Numbered from the stretch's first letter, positions 1-6,550 are shown. The stretch is 7,176 bases of DNA from Clostridiaceae bacterium (GCA_012512865.1 JAAZDH010000265.1:1-7176); one strand, 5' to 3'. Numbers and translations are program-made. The notes: generated by a model from the sequence alone, not told the origin.

Positions 1-54
1 CTCTCCCACATTCCTGGGATTCATAAAATGTTCTATAACTTTTTCCCTATACAT
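1..54 (-). CDS. nifU: NifU/IscU-type Fe-S cluster scaffold, N-terminal fragment
   Basis: The frame opens with ATG at 54-52 and stays open to the window edge, giving 18 codons. The peptide begins MYREKVIEHFMNPRNVGE, which matches the characteristic amino terminus of NifU/IscU scaffold proteins (the HFxNPRNVG motif). Members of this family hold a nascent Fe-S cluster on three conserved cysteines, built from sulfur supplied by a cysteine desulfurase, and pass it to apoproteins. Those cysteines would lie beyond the edge and cannot be checked. An in-frame TGA lies four codons before the ATG, so no longer start is possible except non-canonical ones, and a GAGGGG purine run sits about 8 nt upstream. 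Its place directly downstream of nifS, on the same strand, fits a NifS-NifU pair. The gap of 182 nt between them is long for such a pair. Confidence 0.88.
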   Translation of the reverse strand, partial: MYREKVIEHFMNPRNVGE

Positions 55-56
55 AC

Positions 57-66
57 TTATTACCCC
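57..66 (-). promoter_or_regulatory. GGGGTAATAA leader motif / ribosome binding site of nifU
   Basis: The minus strand reads GAGGGGTAATAAGT just before the nifU ATG. The GAGGGG part can serve as a Shine-Dalgarno sequence at about 8 nt spacing. The same ten bases, GGGGTAATAA, stand before thiI at 6551-6560. This is a G-rich variant rather than the AAGGAGG type used by nifS and glyA here. Confidence 0.45.
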
Positions 67-140
67 TCATATCTAAAGTCTATATTTAGCGCATCTTTTG
101 CTTAAAGCCTATTGCACCTTCGCATATTGATGCCTATTAC

Positions 141-165
141 TAATACATCTTGTTAATACATCTTG
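141..165. repeat. 12-bp direct repeat, period 13
   Basis: TAATACATCTTG occurs exactly at 141-152 and again at 154-165. On the transcribed (minus) strand each copy contains ATG TAT followed by a stop codon (TAA or TAG), so each is a two-codon start-stop frame. It lies in the nifS-nifU gap. Its function is unknown and chance duplication is possible. Confidence 0.5.
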
Positions 166-167
166 AC

Positions 168-183
168 GTTAATTCATATTAAC
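168..183. repeat. Inverted repeat GTTAAT-4-ATTAAC
   Basis: Perfect 6-bp arms are separated by four bases. With only two GC pairs and no following T run, it is not a Rho-independent terminator. It has the size and symmetry of a small dimeric regulator site, or may be fortuitous in an AT-rich gap. Confidence 0.4.
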
Positions 184-186
184 CTG

Positions 187-262
187 TTATAAACTCGTTT
201 AAATTCAATTTAAACTCACTTTAGTTCATTTAAAACTCATTTTAAATTTATTTTAACACACT
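187..262. repeat. Degenerate tandem repeat, 11-bp period, seven units
   Basis: Reading the plus strand, units begin at 187, 198, 209, 220, 230, 241 and 252, with consensus TTTAAACTCAT. Six units are 11 nt and one is 10 nt. The most regular copies are TTTAAATTCAA, TTTAAACTCAC and TTAAAACTCAT. The array begins in the nifS-nifU gap and runs through the nifS stop codon (237-239) into its last codons, so it encodes the lysine-rich end of NifS. The roughly helical period places the A/T runs on one face of the DNA, which could favour bending or cooperative protein binding. This is inference. Slippage within an AT-rich tail is the simpler explanation. Confidence 0.55.
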
Positions 263-1445
263 CGCTGTTATATTCGGAAAGGGTTGATTCATATAATGGA
301 GACATTTCCCTTAACCTTTCCACTATACCCGGCAAAACCTCCATGAGGTAATCTATATCTTCATGAGTATTATCCTCTCCAAAAGTCAACCTTAATGAAC
401 CATGGGCAATTTCATGGGGGAGGCCGATTGCCATTAAAACATGGGAAGGGTCCAATGAGCCCGAAGTGCATGCTGAACCGCTTGATGCGGCTATTCCCTT
501 CATGTCAAGCAACAGCAAAAGCGATTCCCCTTCTATGAACTCGAAAGAAAAATTGGCATTTCCCGGCAACCGTTTTTCCCTGTGCCCGTTAAGACGTACA
601 TGGGGGATTTTGCTTAATACTTCATTAATGGTCCTTTCTCTTAATTCAAGTAATTTTTTGTTGTAACTGTCCATGTTCAAGGTTGCAATTTCTATTGCCT
701 TTCCAACCCCTACTATTCCTGCAACATTTTCTGTACTTGCCCGTCTTCCCCTTTCCTGGGCTCCGCCATGAATAAATGATGCTATTTTTGTTCCCCGCCG
801 TATATAAATGGCGCCCACTCCTTTAGGCCCGTAAAATTTATGGGCGGACAATGACAGCAAATCAACGTTAATATTATTAACGTCAATTTTTATATTCCCG
901 ACTGCTTGTACCGCATCGGTATGAAAAAGAATTCCTTTTTCTTTCGCTATCTTTCCTATTTCTGCAATCGGTTGTATTGTTTCAATTTCATTGTTTGCAT
1001 ACATTATGGAAACCAGGATTGTATCAGGTCTTATGGCTTCCCTTACCTTCTCCGCATCCAGGAGCCCGTCATTGTCAACTGGAAGGTATGTTACCTCGAA
1101 ACCTTCTTTTTCAAGGAATTTGCATGCATTAAGGACAGCATGGTGTTCAATCTTGCTCGTAATTATATGTTTTCCCTTTTTCCTGTTGGCGTATGCCACA
1201 CCTTTTATTGCCCAGTTATCGGCTTCAGTTCCTGAGCCCGTAAAAAATATCTCTTCGGCCTTTGCTCCCAACGCCAGCGCAACCCTATCCCTTGCATTTT
1301 CAATAGCTTTCTTGCTTTCCCTGCCCAATGCATAGATCGAGGAGGCATTGCCATATTTCCCTTTTAAATAGGGCATCATTTCCTCCAGCACTTCTGGTTT
1401 TACGGGTGTGGTAGCTGCATGGTCAAAATATATATATCTATTCAT
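237..1445 (-). CDS. nifS: Cysteine desulfurase NifS
   Basis: A PLP-dependent cytosolic enzyme that converts L-cysteine to L-alanine and leaves persulfide sulfur on an active-site cysteine for Fe-S assembly. The 402-residue length is normal for NifS/IscS (fold type I, class V aminotransferase family). Visible landmarks are YFDHAATTP near residue 6, SGTEADNWA at 71-79, the EHH motif at 100-102 that stacks on the cofactor, HTDAVQ at 175-180, the PLP lysine in SLSAHKFYGPKG (Lys203), RRASTENV at 234-241 and the catalytic loop SSGSACTSG with Cys326. The start is supported by AAAGGAG seven nt before the ATG. A tail of about 15 residues after MSPLYE is encoded partly by the tandem repeat at the stop codon. 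Its neighbour nifU is the expected partner. No iscR-like regulator gene lies directly upstream, where many clostridia carry one; rarA is there instead. Confidence 0.95.
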   Translation of the reverse strand: MNRYIYFDHAATTPVKPEVLEEMMPYLKGKYGNASSIYALGRESKKAIENARDRVALALGAKAEEIFFTGSGTEADNWAIKGVAYANRKKGKHIITSKIEHHAVLNACKFLEKEGFEVTYLPVDNDGLLDAEKVREAIRPDTILVSIMYANNEIETIQPIAEIGKIAKEKGILFHTDAVQAVGNIKIDVNNINVDLLSLSAHKFYGPKGVGAIYIRRGTKIASFIHGGAQERGRRASTENVAGIVGVGKAIEIATLNMDSYNKKLLELRERTINEVLSKIPHVRLNGHREKRLPGNANFSFEFIEGESLLLLLDMKGIAASSGSACTSGSLDPSHVLMAIGLPHEIAHGSLRLTFGEDNTHEDIDYLMEVLPGIVERLREMSPLYESTLSEYNSECVKINLK

Positions 1446-1452
1446 AACACGA

Positions 1453-1488
1453 CTCCTTTATACCGTAAATATGCAAAGTTTAATTATA
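1453..1488 (-). promoter_or_regulatory. Possible nifS promoter (-10) and ribosome binding site
   Basis: The minus strand has a perfect TATAAT at 1488-1483 and a clear AAAGGAG at 1459-1453, seven nt before the nifS ATG. No good -35 hexamer is found at 16-18 nt upstream (the bases are A-rich, such as AAAACA). The promoter call is therefore weak, while the ribosome binding site is strong. Confidence 0.4.
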
Positions 1489-1563
1489 TTATCTTATTCT
1501 ACCCATGTTTTGCTATATAATAACACAATCATAATCTCATGGCCGCAGCGTTATAGTTGCATG

Positions 1564-1589
1564 ATCGCAGCTTTAATCGCACAGCTTTA
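1564..1589. repeat. Imperfect tandem repeat between rarA and nifS
   Basis: ATCGCAGCTTTA (1564-1575) is followed at once by ATCGCACAGCTTTA (1576-1589), the same sequence with two extra bases. A more degenerate third copy, GCCGCAGCGTTA, lies near 1542. They sit just after the rarA stop in the 152-nt gap before nifS. No function is evident. Confidence 0.4.
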
Positions 1590-1597
1590 GCAATCCT

Positions 1598-2890
1598 TCA
1601 GGTTCTTTTCCTTCGTGCCTCAAGCCATTCCTTTATCCTTGTTTCATAACCGTTGGATGAAGGTTCATAATATATTGTACCCTTCATTTCATCGGGCAAA
1701 TACTGTTGGTCCACGATATTTCCAGGGTAATCGTGGGCATATTTATAACCTTGGCCATAACCCAGTTCCTTCATTTCCGGCTTTACAGGATTCCTAAGAT
1801 GCATGGGAACCTCCCCGGTCCTCTTGTTTGCTACATCATGCAATGCCTTTCCAATAGCAACATATGCTGAATTTGATTTGGGGCTTGTAGCTACAGTTAT
1901 TGCAGCATGGGACAGGATAATCCGGGCTTCCGGCAAGCCTATCATTTTTACCGCTTCTGCCGCAGCCACTGCCACCTGGAGTGCCGTAGGATTTGCCAAT
2001 CCCACATCTTCCGATGCTGCAATAATAATTCTTCTCGCGAGGAATTCAGGGTCTTCCCCGGCATATAAAGCTCTTGCAAGGTAGAAAACTGCTGCATCGG
2101 GATCGCTTCCCCGCATGGATTTTATAAAAGCGCTGATATTGTCATAATGGCTGTCGCCTGTCTTGTCAAAAACAACAGGCCTTTTCTGTACACACTCCTT
2201 AACTGTATCAATGTCAACAAGGATTTTGCCGTCCTCTCCAATATCCGATGTTATCACCGCCAATTCAAGGGCGTTTAGCGCAACCCTTGCATCTCCGTTT
2301 GAAACATCCGCGAGAAATTCCACCGCATCATCATCAACCTGCAGGTTATATTCGCCAAGTCCCCTTTCCTTGTCTTCCAAGGTATTTCTTATAATCCTTT
2401 TTATATGATTTTTTTCAAGGGGTTTTAGCATGAAAACAAAAGAACGGGATATCAAAGCCTTGTTAACTTCAAAAAAGGGATTTTCGGTAGTTGCCCCAAT
2501 AAGTATTATTGTACCGTTTTCAACATAAGGTAAAAGGGCTTCTTGCTGCATTTTGTTAAAACGGTGTATTTCATCGATAAACAAAACGGTTTTTCCTGCA
2601 GGGTTTAGAAATTGATTCTGGGTGTCTGCAACTATCTTCTTTATATCCCCTACCCCGGCAGTTACTGCATTCAGCTGCTTGAAATCGGTTTTTGTCGTAT
2701 AAGCAATAACCCTTGCCAGGGAAGTCTTTCCTGTACCGGGAGGCCCGTAAAGAATAATCGACTTTATCCTGTCTGCTTTGATCATCCTGTACAGGAGCCT
2801 GTCTTTACCTATAATATCTTCCTGGCCTACAAATTCATCAAGCGTCCGCGGACACATCCTGTAAGCCAAAGGTTCCCTTTTATCCTGCAT
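1598..2890 (-). CDS. rarA: Replication-associated recombination protein A (RarA/MgsA AAA+ ATPase)
   Basis: A cytosolic AAA+ ATPase of the clamp-loader-like RarA/MgsA/WHIP family that acts at stalled replication forks and gaps. At 430 residues it is of usual length. Seen in order: Walker A GPPGTGKT at 49-56, Walker B with LFIDEIHR at 103-110, sensor 1 GATTENP at 132-138, the GDARVALN segment at 199-206, and a C-terminal half typical of the MgsA oligomerisation region (FIKSMRGSDPDAAVFYLAR, SEDVGLANP, HLRNP, YKYAHDYPG). The family's start usually resembles PLAYRMRPRTLDEFVGQ; here it is PLAYRMCPRTLDEFVGQ at 8-24. The start is backed by AAGGTGA (2901-2907), ten nt before the ATG. It begins 31 nt after glyA ends, so it could be co-transcribed with glyA. 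It has no obvious functional link to the sulfur genes; the proximity to nifS is probably conserved gene order. Confidence 0.95.
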   Translation of the reverse strand: MQDKREPLAYRMCPRTLDEFVGQEDIIGKDRLLYRMIKADRIKSIILYGPPGTGKTSLARVIAYTTKTDFKQLNAVTAGVGDIKKIVADTQNQFLNPAGKTVLFIDEIHRFNKMQQEALLPYVENGTIILIGATTENPFFEVNKALISRSFVFMLKPLEKNHIKRIIRNTLEDKERGLGEYNLQVDDDAVEFLADVSNGDARVALNALELAVITSDIGEDGKILVDIDTVKECVQKRPVVFDKTGDSHYDNISAFIKSMRGSDPDAAVFYLARALYAGEDPEFLARRIIIAASEDVGLANPTALQVAVAAAEAVKMIGLPEARIILSHAAITVATSPKSNSAYVAIGKALHDVANKRTGEVPMHLRNPVKPEMKELGYGQGYKYAHDYPGNIVDQQYLPDEMKGTIYYEPSSNGYETRIKEWLEARRKRT

Positions 2891-2921
2891 TTCTTAAATA
2901 TCACCTTTTCCTGTTAAACCG

Positions 2922-4160
2922 TTAAACATACAAGGGAAATCTATTGCAAAGATTCTTTACCCTTCTGATAACTTTTTCCCTTGAGTTGTTAAAATCGGTC
3001 AAGGTTAAATGTATCAAGCCGGCAATCTCGGCCATTTCTTCTTCTTTCATCCCGCGCGTCGTAACCGCCGGGGTACCCAGCCTTATACCGCTTGTTACAA
3101 ACGGGCTCCTGGTATCAAAGGGGATTTCGTTTTTATTAACCGTGATTCCCACCTCGTCCAGCATTAATTGGGCATTATTACCTGTAATATCCTTGTTTGT
3201 TAAATCAACCAGCAATAAATGGTTGTCCGTACCACCTGATACCAGGTTGAAGCCTTTTTCAACCAAGGCATCTCCCAAGGCCTTCGCGTTTTTAACTATT
3301 TGCTTTTGATATTCCTTGAATTCCTCGGTAAGGGCTTCTTTAAAGCTTACCGCCTTTGCAGCTATTACATGCATCAGGGGTCCTCCTTGTGTACCCGGAA
3401 ATACTGCGCTGTCAATCTTTTTTGCCATTTCGCTTTTACACAGGATCAGGCCTCCCCTGGGGCCACGCAATGTCTTATGTGTTGTCGATGTAACAATGTC
3501 TGCATGCGGAATCGGGCTCGGATGAAGGCCCGCAGCTACAAGACCTGCTATATGTGCCATATCAACCATGAGGGCGGCTCCCATTTCATCGGCTATTTGC
3601 TTGAAAGCTTCAAAATCAATTATCCTGGGGTATGCACTTGCGCCTGCGATTATCAAATTGGGCCTTTTTTCTTTTGCTATGCGGCGCACCTCATCATAAT
3701 CTATACGGCACGTATTCCTGCTTACACCATATGATACAGCATTAAAATATCTCCCTGAAATATTCTTGGACATTCCATGGGATAAATGGCCCCCGTGGGA
3801 AAGCGACATACCCAGGATGGTATCACCGGGGTTTAGTACCGCAAAAAAAGCTGCCATGTTTGCCTGGGCCCCTGAATGGGGTTGAACATTCGCATGCTCG
3901 GCTTTAAACAGCTCTTTTGCCCTTTGCCTTGCAAATTCTTCCACTATGTCAACGTATTCGCATCCACCGTAATAGCGTTTTCCAGGGTATCCCTCGGCAT
4001 ACTTGTTGGTAAGGGGGCTGCCAAGGGCTTTTAGTACAGCCGGGCTGACAAAATTTTCAGAAGCTATTAATTCTATTTTATTCCTTTGCCTGTCTATTTC
4101 TTTTTCTATTGCTGACGCAACTTCTGGGTCCACTTCATGGATTTCTTGTAGATTTATCAT
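2922..4160 (-). CDS. glyA: Serine hydroxymethyltransferase
   Basis: A cytosolic PLP enzyme interconverting serine plus tetrahydrofolate with glycine plus 5,10-methylenetetrahydrofolate, the main source of one-carbon units. With the start chosen here it has 412 residues, the standard bacterial length. It shows IELIASENFVSPAV near residue 29, YAEGYPGKRYYGGCEYVD at about 54-71, HSGAQAN at 95-101, VDMAHIAGLVAAGLHPSP at 199-216, the PLP-lysine motif TTHKTLRGPRGG at 226-237 (Lys229) and SGIRLGTPAVTTRG at 357-370. The frame extends 15 codons further to an ATG at 4205, but that extension has no family counterpart and runs across the AAGGAGGT ribosome binding site, so the start is placed at MINLQEIHEVDPEV. 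The 129-nt gap upstream contains three palindromes. A link to the flanking sulfur genes is not evident beyond serine/cysteine metabolism in general. Confidence 0.96.
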   Translation of the reverse strand: MINLQEIHEVDPEVASAIEKEIDRQRNKIELIASENFVSPAVLKALGSPLTNKYAEGYPGKRYYGGCEYVDIVEEFARQRAKELFKAEHANVQPHSGAQANMAAFFAVLNPGDTILGMSLSHGGHLSHGMSKNISGRYFNAVSYGVSRNTCRIDYDEVRRIAKEKRPNLIIAGASAYPRIIDFEAFKQIADEMGAALMVDMAHIAGLVAAGLHPSPIPHADIVTSTTHKTLRGPRGGLILCKSEMAKKIDSAVFPGTQGGPLMHVIAAKAVSFKEALTEEFKEYQKQIVKNAKALGDALVEKGFNLVSGGTDNHLLLVDLTNKDITGNNAQLMLDEVGITVNKNEIPFDTRSPFVTSGIRLGTPAVTTRGMKEEEMAEIAGLIHLTLTDFNNSREKVIRRVKNLCNRFPLYV

Positions 4161-4171
4161 TATTCCTTTGT

Positions 4172-4179
4172 ACCTCCTT
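4172..4179 (-). promoter_or_regulatory. glyA ribosome binding site deciding the start
   Basis: AAGGAGGT on the minus strand is a near-perfect Shine-Dalgarno sequence 11 nt before ATG 4160. A second, weaker AAAGGA (4164-4169) is closer. Both lie inside the longer open frame, which argues against the upstream ATG at 4205. Confidence 0.75.
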
Positions 4180-4218
4180 GTTAGATTTAATCCTGCATGA
4201 AACACGCCCTCTCATTTT

Positions 4219-4228
4219 ATGTATACAT
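4219..4228. repeat. 10-bp palindrome ATGTATACAT upstream of glyA
   Basis: A perfect palindrome about 60 nt before the glyA start, in a region where a promoter would be expected. It could be an operator half of unknown regulator. It does not resemble a PurR box. Palindromes of this length occur by chance in AT-rich DNA. Confidence 0.3.
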
Positions 4229-4261
4229 GTCTTTTATTTTGCTTATTTTATGTAATATTTT

Positions 4262-4278
4262 GTAATGATGATTATTAC
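4262..4278. repeat. Near-perfect 17-nt palindrome GTAATGATGATTATTAC
   Basis: Apart from the central base, only one base pair departs from symmetry. It lies between the AIR-synthase-like gene and glyA. It has few GC pairs and no T run on the transcribed strand, so it is a poor terminator; it may be an operator or nothing. Confidence 0.35.
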
Positions 4279-4285
4279 CAGGTTT

Positions 4286-4297
4286 AAGTTTAAACTT
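4286..4297. repeat. 12-bp palindrome AAGTTTAAACTT over a stop codon
   Basis: A perfect palindrome that includes the TAA stop (4290-4292) of the AIR-synthase-like gene. The flanks GTTT and TAAAC nearly extend it to 20 nt. As RNA it could form an A-U rich hairpin at the end of the message, but without a following U run it is not a standard terminator. Confidence 0.4.
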
Positions 4298-5276
4298 TAA
4301 ACAACTCATCGGGCCCCGGCTGCTCTATTATTGCTGCCTTGTTTCCCTTGTATAAAATCTTCTCTTTTTCTCCTGTAATCCTGCCTATTATTGTTGCCTT
4401 TATTCCGTTAGACTCCAGTTCTTTAACCAATCCTTCCCCATCGCTGCAGGTTATTACCATGCAACCGCTTGATATCAGGCGAAGAGGGTCTATGGAATAC
4501 AGCCGGCATATTTTTTCAGTTTCATGGGCTACAGGTATGCTTTCATAATATGTAACCAACCCTTTTCCCGACGCTTCTGCAACTTCCCACAATGCGCCAA
4601 GCACACCGCCTTCGGTTACATCATGCATTGCATTTACACCAAATCTCCCTGCAATAATTCCTTCCTTGACGACGCTTATATTTTCTATAAAGGCTTTTGC
4701 CCTGTTAACAAACTCTTCGCCAAACTTTTCCGAGAGGATCTTTTCCTTGTCATGTGCTATTATGGCCGTTCCTTCCATGCCCGCGGTTTTAGTCAGGATA
4801 ATGCTGTCCCCTTCTTTCGCACCTGAAGATGTTACAAGCTTGTTTTTCGGCACCTTGCCTATGGCGGTGGTTACTATGACAAAGCGTGTAACCGAGGTCG
4901 TAATCTCGGTATGCCCTCCCATGATATCTACATTTAACGAATCGGCTGTTTCAGAAAGCTGGGTCATTATGGTTTCGATATCAGCATCATAAGTGCCGGG
5001 AGGAGCCAATATGGTTACTAAAAGACCCAGGGGTTCGGCACCGCATGCAGCTACATCATTGCATGAAACGTGGACGGCAATCCTGCCCACTTCGTTTATG
5101 GCGCCTGTGACCGGGTCGTTTGAAAGAACGCAGGTATAGTTATCAAAATCCACGGCGCAGCAATCTTCTCCAACCCTTGGCCTTAGTATTACCTCGCTTC
5201 GTTTATTGTTTAACTTGCCCAGGACTGTTTTATTTAGTATATCGTTTGGAACCTTGCCTATTTCCATTATCCCCAT
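4290..5276 (-). CDS. AIR synthase-related / HypE-like ATP-binding protein, function unknown
   Basis: A 328-residue cytosolic protein of the PurM/HypE/SelD/ThiL superfamily, whose members use ATP to phosphorylate or dehydrate substrates. The two-domain layout is visible. The N-terminal AIRS domain has GEDCCAVDF (36-44), NDPVTGA (53-59), SCNDVAACGAEPLGL (71-85) and GGHTE (120-124). The C-terminal domain has a glycine-rich TAGMEGTAI (164-172) and MHDVTEGGVLGAL (217-229). The protein ends in GPDELFKV and lacks the PRIC tail whose cysteine carries the thiocarboxamide in true HypE, and no hyp or hydrogenase gene is nearby, so [NiFe]-hydrogenase maturation is unlikely. Eight cysteines, including an adjacent pair at 39-40 in the nucleotide-loop region, are notable. 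The start at 5276 is preferred over ATG 5267 because GAAGGGG lies ten nt before it. It stands 90 nt after thiI with a possible promoter of its own. Superfamily membership is firm; substrate is unknown. Confidence 0.88.
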   Translation of the reverse strand: MGIMEIGKVPNDILNKTVLGKLNNKRSEVILRPRVGEDCCAVDFDNYTCVLSNDPVTGAINEVGRIAVHVSCNDVAACGAEPLGLLVTILAPPGTYDADIETIMTQLSETADSLNVDIMGGHTEITTSVTRFVIVTTAIGKVPKNKLVTSSGAKEGDSIILTKTAGMEGTAIIAHDKEKILSEKFGEEFVNRAKAFIENISVVKEGIIAGRFGVNAMHDVTEGGVLGALWEVAEASGKGLVTYYESIPVAHETEKICRLYSIDPLRLISSGCMVITCSDGEGLVKELESNGIKATIIGRITGEKEKILYKGNKAAIIEQPGPDELFKV

Positions 5277-5308
5277 TATTGCCGTACCCCTTCAAACAAT
5301 CTATAACT

Positions 5309-5337
5309 ATTTTCCTGCAACAATTTAATAATGTCAA
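5309..5337 (-). promoter_or_regulatory. Possible sigma-A promoter for the AIR-synthase-like gene
   Basis: The minus strand has a consensus -35 TTGACA at 5337-5332, then 17 nt, then GAAAAT at 5314-5309 (four of six to TATAAT). Directly upstream, at 5344-5358, is an all-A/T inverted repeat (AATATTT-A-AAATATT), the kind of sequence that can act as an UP element. This would start transcription roughly 25 nt before the gene and separate it from thiI. The -10 is weak. Confidence 0.4.
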
Positions 5338-5366
5338 TATTTTAATATTTTAAATATTCCGGCATT

Positions 5367-6545
5367 TCAGCCGTAGGATATAGAAATGGTTTCGGTGCCT
5401 TCCATGGCTTCTTTCACCAATTTGTCGATATCCAGCCTTGATTCTGCTATCAATACTTTTTCAAGCCTTGGTTTTGTTTCCGGGTGCTTGGCTACAAACA
5501 GCGTACAACAGTCTTCATACGGCAATATAGAGGTTTCATACGTGCCAATATTTCTTGCAATATCGACTACCTCATTCTTATCCATCCCGACCAGCGGCCT
5601 GAAAACAAGCATGTTTGTTGCAGCATTGGTTACCAAAAGGCTTTGTAATGTCTGGCTTGCAACCTGGCCCAGGCTCTCACCGGTAATCAATGCCATTGAA
5701 CCTGTTGATTCCGCCAGCTTCCCGGCTATTTTCATCATCATTCTCCGCATGATAATTGTTATCATGTCATGGGGGCATTTCTCGGAGATTTCCAGCTGGA
5801 TATTTGTAAAGGGAACTACGTGAAGGTCTATATTATGGCAGTACAAGGATAAAATTTTAACAAGTTCAATGACTTTTTCCTTGGATCTCTCACTGGTATA
5901 GGGGTAACTATGGAAATGTACCGCCTCTATCATAATTCCTCTTTTTGCCATCATCCACCCGGCGACAGGGCTGTCGATACCTCCTGAAAGCAACAGCATG
6001 GCTTTCCCCCCGGTTCCAACCGGCAAGCCTCCGTAACCTTTTATCAATTCCGTGTATATGTACGTGAGATCCCTTACCTCCACGTTAACGACAAAGGATG
6101 GGTTATTCACATCCACTTTTAGCACCGGGAGCTCCATCAAGAGGTATCTTCCCAGCTCCCTGTTGATTTCCGGGGAATCCATGTAAAACTTCTTGTTCTC
6201 CCTTTTTGTCTCCACCTTGAATGAAGTGCCCGTACCCTTGTCAATAGCCTCCTTTGCGACCTGCAAGGCGCACTTTTTTATCTCATTGAATTCGTTATCA
6301 ACACAAAAGGCGGGGCTTACGGACATAATGCCGAATACATTCTTCAGCCTGTTAATAGCCGCTTGTACGTCGTATCCTTCATCTTCAGGTTCAACATATA
6401 TTCTTCCCCTTTTCTTTTTTATTCTGGATTTTCCCGTCACCCGCAGCACTTTTTTAATGTTCTCAATCAGGGTGTTTTCAAAAAAGGGCCTGTTCAGTCC
6501 TTTTAGCATTATTTCCCCGTATCTTATCAATATAACCTTTTTCAT
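5367..6545 (-). CDS. thiI: tRNA 4-thiouridine synthetase ThiI
   Basis: A cytosolic enzyme that adenylates U8 of tRNA with ATP and replaces the oxygen with sulfur to give s4U; in some bacteria it also feeds thiazole synthesis. The 392 residues comprise an N-terminal ferredoxin-like part (LIRYGEIMLKG near 6-16), a THUMP RNA-binding region (about 60-165) and a PP-loop ATPase with LLLSGGIDSPVAGW at 184-197, then GESLGQVASQT at 289-299 and PYEDCCTLFVAKHP at 342-355, whose cysteines 346/347 are candidates for the catalytic residue aligned with Cys344 of E. coli ThiI. It ends about 90 residues earlier than the E. coli protein, so the rhodanese domain is absent, as in Bacillus ThiI. Sulfur must then come from a partner, and the cysteine desulfurase gene just upstream is the expected one (compare B. 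subtilis NifZ-ThiI). AGGGG lies 11 nt before the ATG. Confidence 0.95.
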   Translation of the reverse strand: MKKVILIRYGEIMLKGLNRPFFENTLIENIKKVLRVTGKSRIKKKRGRIYVEPEDEGYDVQAAINRLKNVFGIMSVSPAFCVDNEFNEIKKCALQVAKEAIDKGTGTSFKVETKRENKKFYMDSPEINRELGRYLLMELPVLKVDVNNPSFVVNVEVRDLTYIYTELIKGYGGLPVGTGGKAMLLLSGGIDSPVAGWMMAKRGIMIEAVHFHSYPYTSERSKEKVIELVKILSLYCHNIDLHVVPFTNIQLEISEKCPHDMITIIMRRMMMKIAGKLAESTGSMALITGESLGQVASQTLQSLLVTNAATNMLVFRPLVGMDKNEVVDIARNIGTYETSILPYEDCCTLFVAKHPETKPRLEKVLIAESRLDIDKLVKEAMEGTETISISYG

Positions 6546-6550
6546 GATGT

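Noticed and set aside
163..193. Plus-strand TTGACG-19-TATAAA with a TG before the -10, pointing antisense into nifS
   Set aside because: Spacing is too long for a good sigma-A promoter and the region is AT-rich, so a match of this quality is expected by chance. Only strand-specific RNA data would revive it.
906..1335. Two overlapping plus-strand frames antisense to nifS
   Set aside because: Both fall within the conserved NifS core and have no recognisable domain or ribosome binding site.
1564..1589. CRISPR-like or satellite array between rarA and nifS
   Set aside because: Only two adjacent imperfect copies with no spacers; too small for any array.
3300..3734. Plus-strand open frame of 144 codons antisense to glyA
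   Set aside because: Cysteine-rich, unfamiliar translation lying entirely inside the conserved glyA frame; a shadow.
4161..4289. Glycine riboswitch or T-box before glyA
   Set aside because: The gap is too short and AT-rich, with no T-box motif or tandem aptamer features visible.
5355..5373. CGGC-loop-GCCG hairpin at the thiI stop codon as a terminator
   Set aside because: Only four GC pairs, and it is followed by mixed A/T sequence, not a T run.
5386..5823. Plus-strand open frame of 145 codons antisense to thiI
   Set aside because: It lies wholly inside a well-supported gene, its translation shows no family motif, and its composition is that of a reversed coding strand.
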